A stretch of DNA of 64,000 bases, from contig CP020563.1 of NCBI GenBank assembly GCA_002082585.1, positions 248,001 to 312,000 of the forward strand, written 5' to 3'. Source of the stretch: Kitasatospora albolonga. Its GTDB lineage: Bacteria; Actinomycetota; Actinomycetes; Streptomycetales; Streptomycetaceae. The notes under the pieces were generated by a model that saw nothing but the letters and a program-made list of their open reading frames with translations, searched no databases and had not been told where the DNA came from. Position 1 is the first letter of the stretch, and the number at the start of each line of letters is the position of its first letter. A program made the translations under genes and the position numbers. This document shows, in pieces, positions 30,388 to 39,187 of this stretch.

Positions 30388-30406
30388 TTAGGTGAGCCTA
30401 AGCTCA
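30388..30406 (-). promoter_or_regulatory. Iron box upstream of cchB
   Basis: Minus strand TGAGCTTAGGCTCACCTAA matches about 16 of 19 positions. It is 90 bp from the cchB ATG. Expected to couple hydroxyornithine synthesis and uptake to iron limitation. Confidence 0.82.
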
Positions 30407-30572
30407 TCACGGCAACGATGTCGACGGGGCAAAGCAGACATCCGGAGACTGATGTTCCATCAACTTCGTGTCACATCAGGAACGTTGTGGAGACCGGGGT
30501 CCAGCCCCCGGCCCGGGGAACGGAGCCCGCGGCGGCGGGCGGCCTGGCCCTCTCCGCGTGACGAGAGGTCCG

Positions 30573-31154
30573 CTACCGCGCTTCCAGTCCGGACAGCTCC
30601 GCTTCGATACCGCCCCGCATGAGGGTCCTCGCGTGGTCGATCCCGAGCCCGCCACTGAGCCAGCGCGTGCTGAGCCCCTCCAGCAGCGCCGTGAGCCTTT
30701 CGGCGGCGGCGGCGAGCTGCGCGGCCGGTGCCATGGGCCGCACCCGGCCCAGCAGGGCGGCCACCTCCTGCACCCACACCAGGGTCGCCCGGGCGAGATC
30801 CTCACGCAGCGCCGGATCGAAGACGGCGCTCGCCCGCAGCTCCCCCCACGCCGCGCTGTTCTCCCGGACCTCGGCGGTGTCCTGAAGCTCCAGGAGGAGA
30901 ATCTGTTCGAGTTCCTCGCGCGGACCCAGAGGCGGCGCGTCCGCGTCCCGGACCGTCGTGTAGCGCTCCGCCCGGTCGTTGATGAACTCCAGGGTGTGGC
31001 GGAGAATCCCCGTGCGGTCCTTGAAGTGGTAGTAGATCAACCCGGTGGACACACCGGCCTCGGCCGCGAGTTCCTCCACGCGCAGGCCACGGACACCACG
31101 CCGGGCGATCACCCGTGCGGCCGCTTCGAGAATCCGGGTATTACGGGACGCCAT
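30573..31154 (-). CDS. TetR-family regulator, paralogue of the regulator at 31564
   Basis: 193 residues. Helix-turn-helix at about 10-55 (ILEAAARVIARRGVRGLRVE, LIYYHFKDRTGILRHTL); the remainder is a helical ligand domain (VRENSAAWGELRASAVFDP). ATG 31154 is preferred over an upstream TTG. It is strikingly similar throughout to the TetR encoded divergently at 31564, so the two arose by duplication. It sits where cchA lies in S. coelicolor, but nothing ties it to siderophore control. Targets unknown. Confidence 0.85.
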   Translation of the reverse strand: MASRNTRILEAAARVIARRGVRGLRVEELAAEAGVSTGLIYYHFKDRTGILRHTLEFINDRAERYTTVRDADAPPLGPREELEQILLLELQDTAEVRENSAAWGELRASAVFDPALREDLARATLVWVQEVAALLGRVRPMAPAAQLAAAAERLTALLEGLSTRWLSGGLGIDHARTLMRGGIEAELSGLEAR

Positions 31155-31224
31155 GGCGACCAACCTACCGGGCCCGCCACCGCCGCCCGCACCCGGCTGC
31201 CGCCGCTCCGAAGGGCTTCCGGCC

Positions 31225-31303
31225 CCGGACGGCCAGGTCGGCCTTCACCGTACGGACACGGGACCGCGCGGGCGGAAGGGAAGGCCGGACGGCCAGGTCG
31301 GCC
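31225..31303. repeat. 19-bp direct repeat, 60-bp period
   Basis: CCGGACGGCCAGGTCGGCC occurs identically at 31225-31243 and 31285-31303 in the 409-bp gap between the divergent TetR genes. No ORF is supported in this gap; its right end holds the operator at 31486. Confidence 0.75.
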
Positions 31304-31485
31304 CGCCCTGGCGCAGCGGCTCAGCACCACCGTGACCGGACCGCCGTCCGCCGCCACATGGACGAGCCGGACGATGACGATCTCCCGGGGGCTGAGTGGA
31401 CATGCGCCGGCTCTTTCGGCGATGCGAAACGGGTGGACAGACAGGCCGGGGGGCGAGCGCACCTGGCCGTCGGACGATCGTGTAC

Positions 31486-31505
31486 TTGACTAACATTTCA
31501 GTCAA
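31486..31505. promoter_or_regulatory. Palindromic operator upstream of TetR gene 31564
   Basis: TTGACTAACATTTCAGTCAA, an imperfect palindrome (16 of 20 symmetric). A near-identical copy precedes the deiminase at 32280. Likely the autoregulatory site of the TetR at 31564; the assignment is inference. Confidence 0.7.
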
Positions 31506-31563
31506 CATGCCATCGATACCGTCCGGCGTCCCGGGAGGACGCCCCCACTCGGAGGAGCACGCG

Positions 31564-32277
31564 GTGAGCGACCGCAGAACGGCCATTCTCGAAGCCGCGG
31601 CCACCGTCATCGCACGGCGCGGCGTACGGGGACTGCGGGTGGAGGAGCTGGCGGCGGAGGCGGGCGTCTCCAAAGCCCTGATCTACTACCATTTCGAGGA
31701 CCGCACCGGCCTGCTCCGGCGGACGCTGGCCTTCGTCAACAACCGGGCCGAGCGGTACACGGCCGAGCATTCGGCCGCCGAGGCGGCGGCAGGCCCGGAG
31801 GCGACGGCAGGCCGCGAGGCGACGACCAACTCCGAAACGGCGGCCGGTCCCGGCGTGGCACCCGGGTCCGACGCGGTGCCCGGTCCGCTCCGTCGGCTGG
31901 AGCAGGCGCTGCTGCTGGAGCTCCAGGACCTCCCCCACGTACGGGAGAACAGCACCGCCTGGGGCGAGCTCCGCGCGAGCGCCGTGTTCGACCCCGAGCT
32001 GCGGGGCGAACTGGCCCTGGCCAGCGTGATCTGGGTCCGGGAGGTGGCCGACCTGCTGGGCGAGGTCCGGCCGACCGCCCCGGATTCCGCGCTCACCGCC
32101 TCCGCCGAACGGCTGACCGCCCTGCTCGAAGGGCTCAGCGCCCGGTGGCTCAGCGGCATTCTGCCCCTGCCGGACGCCCGCACCCGGATGCGCGAGGCGA
32201 TCGGGGTGGAGGTGGCCCACCTCGCCCGGGACGCGGTCGCCCCGGCGACATACGACACGCCGACGCCCCCGGAGTAA
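31564..32277 (+). CDS. TetR-family regulator, likely controls itself and the deiminase
   Basis: 237 residues from GTG 31564, which has GGAGGA seven bases upstream; an in-frame ATG at 31507 lacks a site and abuts the operator. HTH at about 7-55 (ILEAAATVIARRGVRGLRVE, LIYYHFEDRTGLLRRTL). Compared with its paralogue at 30573 it carries an extra Ala/Glu/Gly/Thr-rich stretch at about residues 75-110. The matching palindromes before it and before the deiminase gene 152 bp downstream suggest a local regulator-target pair. Confidence 0.85.
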   Translation: MSDRRTAILEAAATVIARRGVRGLRVEELAAEAGVSKALIYYHFEDRTGLLRRTLAFVNNRAERYTAEHSAAEAAAGPEATAGREATTNSETAAGPGVAPGSDAVPGPLRRLEQALLLELQDLPHVRENSTAWGELRASAVFDPELRGELALASVIWVREVADLLGEVRPTAPDSALTASAERLTALLEGLSARWLSGILPLPDARTRMREAIGVEVAHLARDAVAPATYDTPTPPE

Positions 32278-32279
32278 GC

Positions 32280-32299
32280 TTGACTGAATTTTCAGTCAG
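32280..32299. promoter_or_regulatory. Palindromic operator upstream of the deiminase gene
   Basis: TTGACTGAATTTTCAGTCAG, 16 of 20 symmetric and closely matching the site at 31486. It begins two bases after the TetR stop codon and 130 bp before the deiminase start. Confidence 0.7.
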
Positions 32300-32428
32300 T
32301 GCCACAGTGCCATCAGTACCACCGCCCGTGCCGACCCGGCGCTCGCGTCAGGAGTTCGGGAGTGCCCACCGGCGCGCCACCCCTCGCGCCCCAGGGCAGC
32401 CTTTCAGCACCCACGATCGGAGCACACC

Positions 32429-33583
32429 GTGTCCTACCGTCCCCCCACCCGTCGTACGGTCCTTCAGACCCTCGGCGGGCTCGGCGCACTCGCTTTCGGG
32501 GCCACGGCCTGCGGCCCGGACGGCTCCGGCGCCGGGTCCGTCGGCACCGGCTCGGACCGCGCGCCCGAGGGAGAGCGCCGGTTCGGTGCGGAGTGGGACA
32601 GCCACGCACGTACCTTCATGTCGTGGCCCGCCCTGGAATCGGTATGGGCGCAGGACCTCCCGTACGTCCGCGAGGACATCGCCCGCATCGCCCGCGCCAT
32701 CGCGGAGTACGAGTACGTCGTCATGATGGCCAGGACCGACCAGCGGAAGGCCGCCCAGCGCGCCTGCGGTTCGCAGGTCGAGGTCATCCCGCTCGCCGTG
32801 GACGACATGTGGGCCCGTGACACGGTCCCGGTGTTCGTCGAGGAAGGGGGCGAGGTCATCGGGGTCGACTTCAACTTCAACGGCTGGGGCGAGAAGCAGG
32901 AGCACACGAACGACGCCCGCGTGGGCCGCGCGCTGCTCACCGAGTACGGGATTCCGCGTGCCGAGGCCCCGCTCGTCTCCGAGGGCGGCTCCTTCGAGAC
33001 CGACGGTGAGGGCACCCTGCTGATCACCGAGAGCTCGATCGTGAACGAGAACCGCAACCCGGGCATGAGCCGGGACGACATCGAGGCCGACCTCGTCGAG
33101 ACCCTGGGGGTGGAGAAGGTGGTGTGGCTGAAGGGGGTGCGCGGCCAGGACATCACCGACGCCCACGTGGACAGCCTCGTCCGCTTCACGGCGCCGGGCG
33201 TGGTGCTGCTGGACCAGGCGTTCCCCGGTACGCCCCCGGACTCCTGGTCGCGCGCGGCCGACCAGGCCCGGGAGGTGCTGGGCGAGGCGACCGACGCCCG
33301 GGGCCGGCGCTTCGAAGTGATCGACCTGCCGCAGCCCGACCTCGACAGGATCACCGGCGAGGGCGACGACTTCGTGTCGACCTACGCCAACTTCTACGTG
33401 GCCAACGACTCGGTGTTCCTGCCCCGCTTCGGCGACCGGAAGGCCGACGACCGGGCCCGGGGAATCCTCCAGGAGCAGTTCCCCGGGCGGGACATCGTGC
33501 CGGTCGTGATCGACACCGTCGCCTCCGGGGGCGGCGGCATCCACTGCGCCACGCACGACCAGCCCGGCGAGCCGGTCGACTGA
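32429..33583 (+). CDS. Agmatine deiminase family Tat lipoprotein
   Basis: 384 residues from GTG 32429 (GGAG upstream). Twin-arginine signal RRTVLQTLGGLGALAFGATA with a lipobox-like cysteine (ATACGP) at about residue 28 predicts an exported lipoprotein. The body is the agmatine/peptidyl-arginine deiminase fold: VDDMWARD, the catalytic His in TDAHVDSLVRF and the nucleophile Cys in GGGGIHCATHDQPG near the C-terminus. It would convert agmatine, or a related guanidine, to N-carbamoylputrescine plus ammonia outside the membrane. An operator matching the upstream TetR precedes it. Confidence 0.85.
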   Translation: MSYRPPTRRTVLQTLGGLGALAFGATACGPDGSGAGSVGTGSDRAPEGERRFGAEWDSHARTFMSWPALESVWAQDLPYVREDIARIARAIAEYEYVVMMARTDQRKAAQRACGSQVEVIPLAVDDMWARDTVPVFVEEGGEVIGVDFNFNGWGEKQEHTNDARVGRALLTEYGIPRAEAPLVSEGGSFETDGEGTLLITESSIVNENRNPGMSRDDIEADLVETLGVEKVVWLKGVRGQDITDAHVDSLVRFTAPGVVLLDQAFPGTPPDSWSRAADQAREVLGEATDARGRRFEVIDLPQPDLDRITGEGDDFVSTYANFYVANDSVFLPRFGDRKADDRARGILQEQFPGRDIVPVVIDTVASGGGGIHCATHDQPGEPVD

Positions 33584-33614
33584 CGACCGGCACCGGGGCG
33601 GCGGCCGGGCCGGG

Positions 33615-34859
33615 TCAGCGGAGGGCGGCGAAGAACGTGGCCATGTCCGCGGCCAGGGGTGCGGGCTGCTCCATGGCGATGAAGTGGTGCTCGCCCGGGT
33701 TGTCCAGCGGCCAGTGGACCAGGTCGCAGTCGCGCTGGGCGATGCGGCGCAGGCCCGGGATGCCGTGGTAGACACCCGTCGGGGCATGGCGCTGTCCCTG
33801 CGGCCAGCCGATGCCGGTGCTGTCGTACATGGGCCAGGACGAGGAGCCGAACGTGCCCGTGAACCAGTACAGCGAGGTGTTGGTCAGGATCGCGTCGCGC
33901 CCGAGCACGTCCTCGGGGACCGTACCGGCCGGGCCGAACTCCTTGAGCTTCTGGAGCATCCAGGCGAGCCCCCCGACCGGGGAGTCCTCCCAGCCGTACG
34001 CGAAGCTCTGCGGGGCCGCGCGCAGCAGGGCGTGGTGGTCGGTGCCGTGCATCCAGTCCGCGTCCATGATGGCGCTGTACGCCTTGTGCTCCTCCTCGGT
34101 CAGGCCGGGGACGTCCTCCTCCGACGGGATGCCCAGTCCCCCGATGAGGTAGACGCCGACCACCCGGCCCGGGTCCGCCTCGGCGACGGCGGGCGCGATG
34201 TAGGCGCCCAGGTCGCCGCCCTGCACGCCGTAGCGCTCATAGCCGAGGCGGCTCATCAGCTCCGCCCACAGGCCCGCCACCCGCGCCACGTTCCACCCGG
34301 TCTCCCGGGGCGGTTCCGAGAACCCGAAACCCGGCGGTGACGGCACCACGACGTGGAACGCCTGGTCCGGGTCGCCGCCGTGCGCCCTCGGATCGGTGAG
34401 GGGGCCGATGAGGTCGGCGAACTCCAGGAACGAGTTGGGCCAGCCGTGGGTGAGCACGACCGGCAGGGCGTCCGGCTCGGGTGAGCGGACATGCAGGAAG
34501 TGGATGTCCTGGCCGTCGATCCGCGTCATGAACTGCGGGAACGCGTTCAGGCGCGCTTCCTGGGCCCGCCAGTCGTACGTGTCCCGCCAGTACTCCGCCA
34601 CCTCCCGGAGATGTTCGACGGGGACGCCCCGCTCCCACCCGGCGCCCGGGAGCTGCCGGGACCAACGGGTGCGGGCGAGACGGTCGTTGAGGTCGTCCAC
34701 CTCCCGCTGCGGGATCGCGATCCGGAACGGGCGGACGAGGCCCGCGTCTCCACGGGAGGAGGGAGAAGAGGCTCGGGCGGGTCCGGCGGGCTCCGTGCTC
34801 GCCACAGCCACATCCTGATGCGTGGTGGTCGAAGTGGCCTGCGCGGTGATGTCCGTCAT
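33615..34859 (-). CDS. Epoxide hydrolase, EHN-domain family
   Basis: 414 residues. The N-terminal EHN domain (about 45-150; [36 protein letters not shown]) precedes an alpha/beta hydrolase core with HGWPNSF oxyanion region, nucleophile Asp in [11 protein letters not shown] and catalytic His in [13 protein letters not shown]. Predicted to open epoxides to diols. The first 40 residues are Thr/Ala/Ser-rich and add to the usual length. It converges with the deiminase gene and is divergent from the VOC gene at 35004. Confidence 0.87.
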   Translation of the reverse strand: MTDITAQATSTTTHQDVAVASTEPAGPARASSPSSRGDAGLVRPFRIAIPQREVDDLNDRLARTRWSRQLPGAGWERGVPVEHLREVAEYWRDTYDWRAQEARLNAFPQFMTRIDGQDIHFLHVRSPEPDALPVVLTHGWPNSFLEFADLIGPLTDPRAHGGDPDQAFHVVVPSPPGFGFSEPPRETGWNVARVAGLWAELMSRLGYERYGVQGGDLGAYIAPAVAEADPGRVVGVYLIGGLGIPSEEDVPGLTEEEHKAYSAIMDADWMHGTDHHALLRAAPQSFAYGWEDSPVGGLAWMLQKLKEFGPAGTVPEDVLGRDAILTNTSLYWFTGTFGSSSWPMYDSTGIGWPQGQRHAPTGVYHGIPGLRRIAQRDCDLVHWPLDNPGEHHFIAMEQPAPLAADMATFFAALR

Positions 34860-35003
34860 GATGTGCTCGCCTCCTGGTCAGCCGGTGCCTGTACTCCGGC
34901 TTGGGGTCACGAACCGACCGTATGCCCCATAGAGGCCAACCGCTGTCCTAATGAACGCCCCGCCGCCGCCCGGCACATGAGGGCGCTGCTTAGGGTGTGC
35001 GGC

Positions 35004-35741
35004 ATGACACTGCAGCTTGTTCAGGTGAACTTCAAAGCCGGGGACGAGTCGGCGCTCGGCCGGTTCTGGGCGGAGGCGCTCGGCTGGGGTCTCTCCAGCG
35101 AGGGCCCCGGAGTCATCAACCTGGAACCCGTGGGCTTCGACTGGCCGGACCCGTCCGCCGTCTGCGTCGATCTCGTCCGCGTCCCGGACCCGGAGACGGT
35201 GAGGTGCCGCGTGCACATCGAGCTCGCCACCACCTCCGACGCCCATCAGGCGGAGTTGGTCGCGCGCCTGAAGGAGCTCGGGGCGACGCCCGCCGACGCG
35301 GGCCAGGGCGATGTGCCGGGGACGGTGCTGGCCGACCCGGAAGGCAATGTGTTCAGCGTCCTGGAGCCCCGGGAGCTCTACCGGGACACGGGCCCCGTGG
35401 CCGCCGTGGTCGTCGGCTGCGCCGACCCGCGCGCCCTGGTCCGGTTCTGGGGCGAGGCGATCGGCTGGACCGTCCATGAACTGACCGACGACCGCGCCCT
35501 GTTGCGCTCCGTCAAGGGTGTCGGTCCGTACCTGGAGTTCCGCCGCACACCGGACGACCGGGCCGTACGGAGCCGCGTCCATCTCGACGTGATGCCCGAC
35601 CCCGTCGAGGATCAGGCGAAGGAGGTCGCCCGGCTCGAAGGGCTCGGCGCGGCACGGGCCGATGTGGGCCAGGGCGATGTCCCCTGGGTCGTCCTGGCCG
35701 ATCCGGAGGGCAACGAGTTCTGCGTCCTCGGCCGGGGCTGA
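35004..35741 (+). CDS. VOC-superfamily protein, two glyoxalase-like domains
   Basis: 245 residues comprising two beta-alpha-beta-beta-beta VOC units (about 4-125 and 130-245), each ending in DPEGNxFxVL (DPEGNVFSVLEP, DPEGNEFCVLGR). It is a member of the actinobacterial CFP30B/glyoxalase-like group often linked to small electrophile or antibiotic resistance. Metal ligands are not clear by eye. It is divergent from the epoxide hydrolase, so both may handle reactive small molecules. Exact substrate unknown. Confidence 0.8.
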   Translation: MTLQLVQVNFKAGDESALGRFWAEALGWGLSSEGPGVINLEPVGFDWPDPSAVCVDLVRVPDPETVRCRVHIELATTSDAHQAELVARLKELGATPADAGQGDVPGTVLADPEGNVFSVLEPRELYRDTGPVAAVVVGCADPRALVRFWGEAIGWTVHELTDDRALLRSVKGVGPYLEFRRTPDDRAVRSRVHLDVMPDPVEDQAKEVARLEGLGAARADVGQGDVPWVVLADPEGNEFCVLGRG

Positions 35742-35813
35742 TACGGCACTCCCGCGCGCGGCGGGGCGGCGGCGCCCACCGCCTTCGGGTCCTCGGCCCG
35801 CCGCGCCGCGCCG

Positions 35814-36350
35814 TCAGCGGGGCTCCGCCCCGAACGGCTGCCCCAGCCATGCGGCGAGAGCCGCGTAGTCACCATCGGTGAGACCGACACGGGCATCGAC
35901 CCGGTGGACCAGGGCGTACCCCTCATGGTGGGCGGCGACCCAGGCCCGGTCGGTGTCTGTCGCCTCGTCATCGACCCATACGAACGGCCGCCCCGCCGCC
36001 CGGTCGACCAGGGCACGGGTCTTCCAGTGCAGCCCATCGCGTTCGTCCTGGCCGTCGAGGTCCGACGGCTCCGGCCAGGCGACCACGGCAAGCGGCTGAA
36101 GACCGAGCAGCGGGGCGATGCACTCGTTCGCTTCATCCATCCACGTCGTGGCCCAGACCAGCTCGCAGGGAAGCGCCGCCAGCTCGGCCCCGTGCCGAGG
36201 GTTGATCCTGCTCAGGAGCGGGTTCGTATCGGCCCCCCGCAGACCGGGACCGAGCGCATAGGCCGGATACCGCTGCGGCTCCGCTCCGAACGGGATGAGC
36301 GGTCCGTCGACGTCAAGGAAGAGCAGCGGAAGTCGCGCGGGGCCGGTCAC
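35814..36350 (-). CDS. HAD-like hydrolase domain protein
   Basis: About 178 residues. The HAD motif I is LFLDVDGPLIPFG near the N-terminus and a second conserved motif is CELVWATTWMDEAN. The late acidic motif FVWVDDEATD fits HAD motif IV. The start is uncertain: GTG 36350 places MTGPARLPLLFLDVDG at the N-terminus as in relatives. An ATG at 36434 would add 28 poorly conserved residues and lie very near the iron box for the divergent fbpA-like gene. Substrate unknown. Confidence 0.65.
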   Translation of the reverse strand: MTGPARLPLLFLDVDGPLIPFGAEPQRYPAYALGPGLRGADTNPLLSRINPRHGAELAALPCELVWATTWMDEANECIAPLLGLQPLAVVAWPEPSDLDGQDERDGLHWKTRALVDRAAGRPFVWVDDEATDTDRAWVAAHHEGYALVHRVDARVGLTDGDYAALAAWLGQPFGAEPR

Positions 36351-36455
36351 AGCAGCACACAGTAGCCCCACCCAGCAGCGCACGCGTGCCCGGAGCCCCC
36401 CGTCGGCAGGGCCTTCATCTCGGTTGCGCATCACAAAGCGGCCAACAGTTGACGA

Positions 36456-36474
36456 TTAGGTTAGGCAAACCTTA
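36456..36474 (+). promoter_or_regulatory. Iron box upstream of the ferric-iron ABC transporter
   Basis: TTAGGTTAGGCAAACCTTA, a strong 19-bp DmdR/IdeR operator, ending 35 bp before the binding-protein ATG. It puts this transporter in the same iron regulon as the cch genes. Confidence 0.9.
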
Positions 36475-36509
36475 GATATCCATGACTCTCATTTGAGAAA
36501 GGCTTTGCC

Positions 36510-37574
36510 ATGAGACGCTCAACCTCTCGCCATCTCTCCGCCCTCGCCGCGGCAGCGCTGCTCGTGCCGCTCGTCGCGGCCTGCGGCTCCGACGACAAGG
36601 GCGCCACGGAGTCCAAGGACTCCGGCACGACGGCGACGGAGAAGGCGGCCGGTCCGCTGGTCATTTACTCCGGGCGCAACGAGGAGCTGATCGCCCCGCT
36701 GCTGGAGAAGCTGGAGAAGGCGACCGGCACCGAGGTCGAGGTCCGCTACGGCGACAGCGCCGAGCTCGCCGCCCAGCTCCTGGAGGAGGGCGACAAGACC
36801 AAGGCGGACCTCTTCTTCGCCCAGGACGCCGGGGCCCTCGGAGCGCTGGGCAAGGCCGGCCGGCTGGACGCGCTGCCGCAGGGATCACTCGACCGGGTCG
36901 ACAAGGAGTACCGCGCCGAGGACGGCACCTGGATCGGCGTTTCGGGCCGCGCCCGCGTCATCGCGTACAACAGCGACAAGGTCGCCAAGGCGCCGGACAG
37001 CGTCAAGGACCTGACAAAGCCGGAGTGGAAGGGCAAGGTCGGATACGCCCCGACCAACGCCTCGTTCCAGGCGTTCGTCACCGGTATGCGTGTGCTGGAG
37101 GGCGACGACGCCACGCGTACCTGGCTCAAGGACTTCAAGGCCAACAGCCCGCAGGTGTACGAGAAGAACGGCGCCGTCCTCGAAGCGGTCAACGAGGGCA
37201 AGGCCGAGCTCGGCCTCATCAACCACTACTACTGGTACGAGAAGGCGGCCGAGGAGGGCGCGGACAAGCTCAAGGCCGCGCTGAGCTTCCCGAAGAAGGG
37301 CGACCCGGGCGCGCTCGTCAACGTCGCCGGTGTCGGCGTCCTCAAGGGCAACGACCAGAGCGCCGCGGCGGCGAAGGCCGTGGACTTCCTCCTCTCCGAG
37401 GAGGCCCAGACCTACTTCGCCGACGAGACCAGCGAGTACCCGCTGGCCGCCGGTATCAAGAGCAAGGCCGACCTGCCGGAGCTCGACACCCTCGGCGTGC
37501 CCGAGATCGACCTCAGCAAGCTGGAGTCGCTCGAAGTGACGCTGGAGATGCTGCGGGAAGCCGGGATGGTCTGA
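36510..37574 (+). CDS. Ferric-iron ABC transporter binding lipoprotein (FbpA/FutA type)
   Basis: 354 residues. A lipoprotein signal ends in VAACGSD (Cys about 25). The mature part is a class-II periplasmic iron-binding fold: VIYSGRNEELIAPLLEKLEK, NASFQAFVTGMRV and the tyrosine cluster NHYYWYE that coordinates Fe3+ in FbpA-type proteins. It begins a three-gene operon with the permease (five bases away) and ATPase, behind the iron box at 36456. It would supply siderophore-independent ferric iron uptake. Confidence 0.9.
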   Translation: MRRSTSRHLSALAAAALLVPLVAACGSDDKGATESKDSGTTATEKAAGPLVIYSGRNEELIAPLLEKLEKATGTEVEVRYGDSAELAAQLLEEGDKTKADLFFAQDAGALGALGKAGRLDALPQGSLDRVDKEYRAEDGTWIGVSGRARVIAYNSDKVAKAPDSVKDLTKPEWKGKVGYAPTNASFQAFVTGMRVLEGDDATRTWLKDFKANSPQVYEKNGAVLEAVNEGKAELGLINHYYWYEKAAEEGADKLKAALSFPKKGDPGALVNVAGVGVLKGNDQSAAAAKAVDFLLSEEAQTYFADETSEYPLAAGIKSKADLPELDTLGVPEIDLSKLESLEVTLEMLREAGMV

Positions 37575-37579
37575 CCGGT

Positions 37580-39187
37580 ATGACCGAACCGGGTACCCGG
37601 GGCCCCAAGGCCCCGCCGGCGCCCGCTCGCACCGCCACCCGCCCGGACACCGCCCCCGCGGTGTCCGGGCGCGGGCGTGCCGGGCGAAGGCCGCCTCTCG
37701 TCCTGACCGTTCTCGCCTCCGTCGCCGCCGCCCTGGCGCTGCTTCCGCTGATCTATCTGGGCGTACGGGCCCTGGAGCGCGGTCCCGGGTTCGCCCGGGA
37801 CGTCGTGGCCACCGGCCGTACGGGTCAACTGCTCGTCCACAGCGTCGGCCTGGCCCTCGTGGTCGTCGCCGCCTCCCTCGTGCTCGGCGTCTCCCTCGCC
37901 TGGCTCACCACCCGCACCGCGCTGCCCGCCGCCCGCACGTGGTCGGTGCTGGCCACGCTGCCGCTGGCGGTGCCCAGTTACGTGGCGGCCTTCGCCTGGG
38001 TCTCCGCACGCCCCGGGCTCGCCGGGTTCGGCGGTGCGGCACTGGTCCTGACCCTGGTCAGCTACCCGTACGTGTATCTCCCGGTCGCGGCGGCGCTGCG
38101 CGGGATCGATCCGGCCCAGGAGGAGGCAGCGCGGGCGCTCGGGCACGGCCCGTGGCAGACGTTCCGGCGCGTCACGCTCCCCCAGCTGCGCCCTGCGGCG
38201 GCGGGCGGGGGGCTGCTGGTGGCGCTGTACGTGCTCTCGGACTTCGGGGCCGTATCGATCATGCGGTACGAGACGTTCACCCTGGCCATCCACACGTCGT
38301 ACAAGGCGAGTTTCGACCGCACTCCCGCCGCCGCGCTCGGCGTCGTCCTGGTCCTGATGACCGTGCTCCTGGTCGCCGCCGAATCCCGTACGCGCGGCCG
38401 GGCCGGTTCGGCGCGGACCGGCTCCGGAACGGCGCGCCCGCCGGTTCCCCTGCCGCTGGGCCGGCTGCGGTGGCCCGCGCTGGCCTGGTGCTCGGCCGTC
38501 GCCGCGGCCGGTGTGCTCTTCCCGCTGGGAACCCTGGCGTACTGGCTGGCGGTGGGCAACTCGGCCACCTGGGAACCCGCCAGGCTGCTGGAGACGGGGA
38601 CGACGACCCTGCTGGTCGCGGCCCTCGGCGCCGCGCTGACCACGGCGCTCGCCCTGCCGGTCGGGGTCATGGCCGCCCGCTACCGGGGCCGCGTCGCGCA
38701 TCTGCTGGAGCAGGCGGCGTACGCCGGACACGCCGTGCCCGGCATCACCGTCGCTCTCGCCCTGGTCTTCCTCGCGGTGCGCTACGCCTACCCCCTCTAC
38801 CAGGAACTGCCGTTGCTCGTCCTCGCGTACGCGGTGCTCTTCCTCCCGGTGGCCGTCGGTGCGACGCGGGCCGCCGTCCTCCAGTGCCCGCCGGTCCTGG
38901 AGGACGTGGCCCGCTCGCTGGGCCGGGGGCCGCTGCGGGTGCTGCGGGAGGTGACGGTGCCGCTCGCCGCGCCCGGGGTGGCCGCGGGGGCCGCGCTCAC
39001 CTTCGTGGTCTGCATGAAGGAGCTGCCCGCCACCCTGCTGCTGCGCCCCACGGGCATGGACACGCTGGCCACCCGGCTGTGGACCGAGACCGGCACCGCC
39101 TCCTACGCGGCGGCTGCCCCGTACGCCGCCGTCCTCGTCCTGATCGCCGCCGTCCCCGCGTACCTCCTCGGAAGGCACCGCACATGA
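37580..39187 (+). CDS. Ferric-iron ABC transporter permease, fused double domain (FbpB type)
   Basis: 535 residues from ATG 37580. Two binding-protein-dependent permease domains are fused, about twelve hydrophobic helices, each with an EAA loop (EEAARALGHGPWQTFRRVTL and LEDVARSLGRGPLRVLREVT). The N-terminal 35 residues are Pro/Arg-rich and cytoplasmic. The stop overlaps the ATPase start (ATGA at 39184-39187), so translation is coupled. It forms the channel for iron delivered by the upstream binding protein. Confidence 0.9.
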   Translation: MTEPGTRGPKAPPAPARTATRPDTAPAVSGRGRAGRRPPLVLTVLASVAAALALLPLIYLGVRALERGPGFARDVVATGRTGQLLVHSVGLALVVVAASLVLGVSLAWLTTRTALPAARTWSVLATLPLAVPSYVAAFAWVSARPGLAGFGGAALVLTLVSYPYVYLPVAAALRGIDPAQEEAARALGHGPWQTFRRVTLPQLRPAAAGGGLLVALYVLSDFGAVSIMRYETFTLAIHTSYKASFDRTPAAALGVVLVLMTVLLVAAESRTRGRAGSARTGSGTARPPVPLPLGRLRWPALAWCSAVAAAGVLFPLGTLAYWLAVGNSATWEPARLLETGTTTLLVAALGAALTTALALPVGVMAARYRGRVAHLLEQAAYAGHAVPGITVALALVFLAVRYAYPLYQELPLLVLAYAVLFLPVAVGATRAAVLQCPPVLEDVARSLGRGPLRVLREVTVPLAAPGVAAGAALTFVVCMKELPATLLLRPTGMDTLATRLWTETGTASYAAAAPYAAVLVLIAAVPAYLLGRHRT

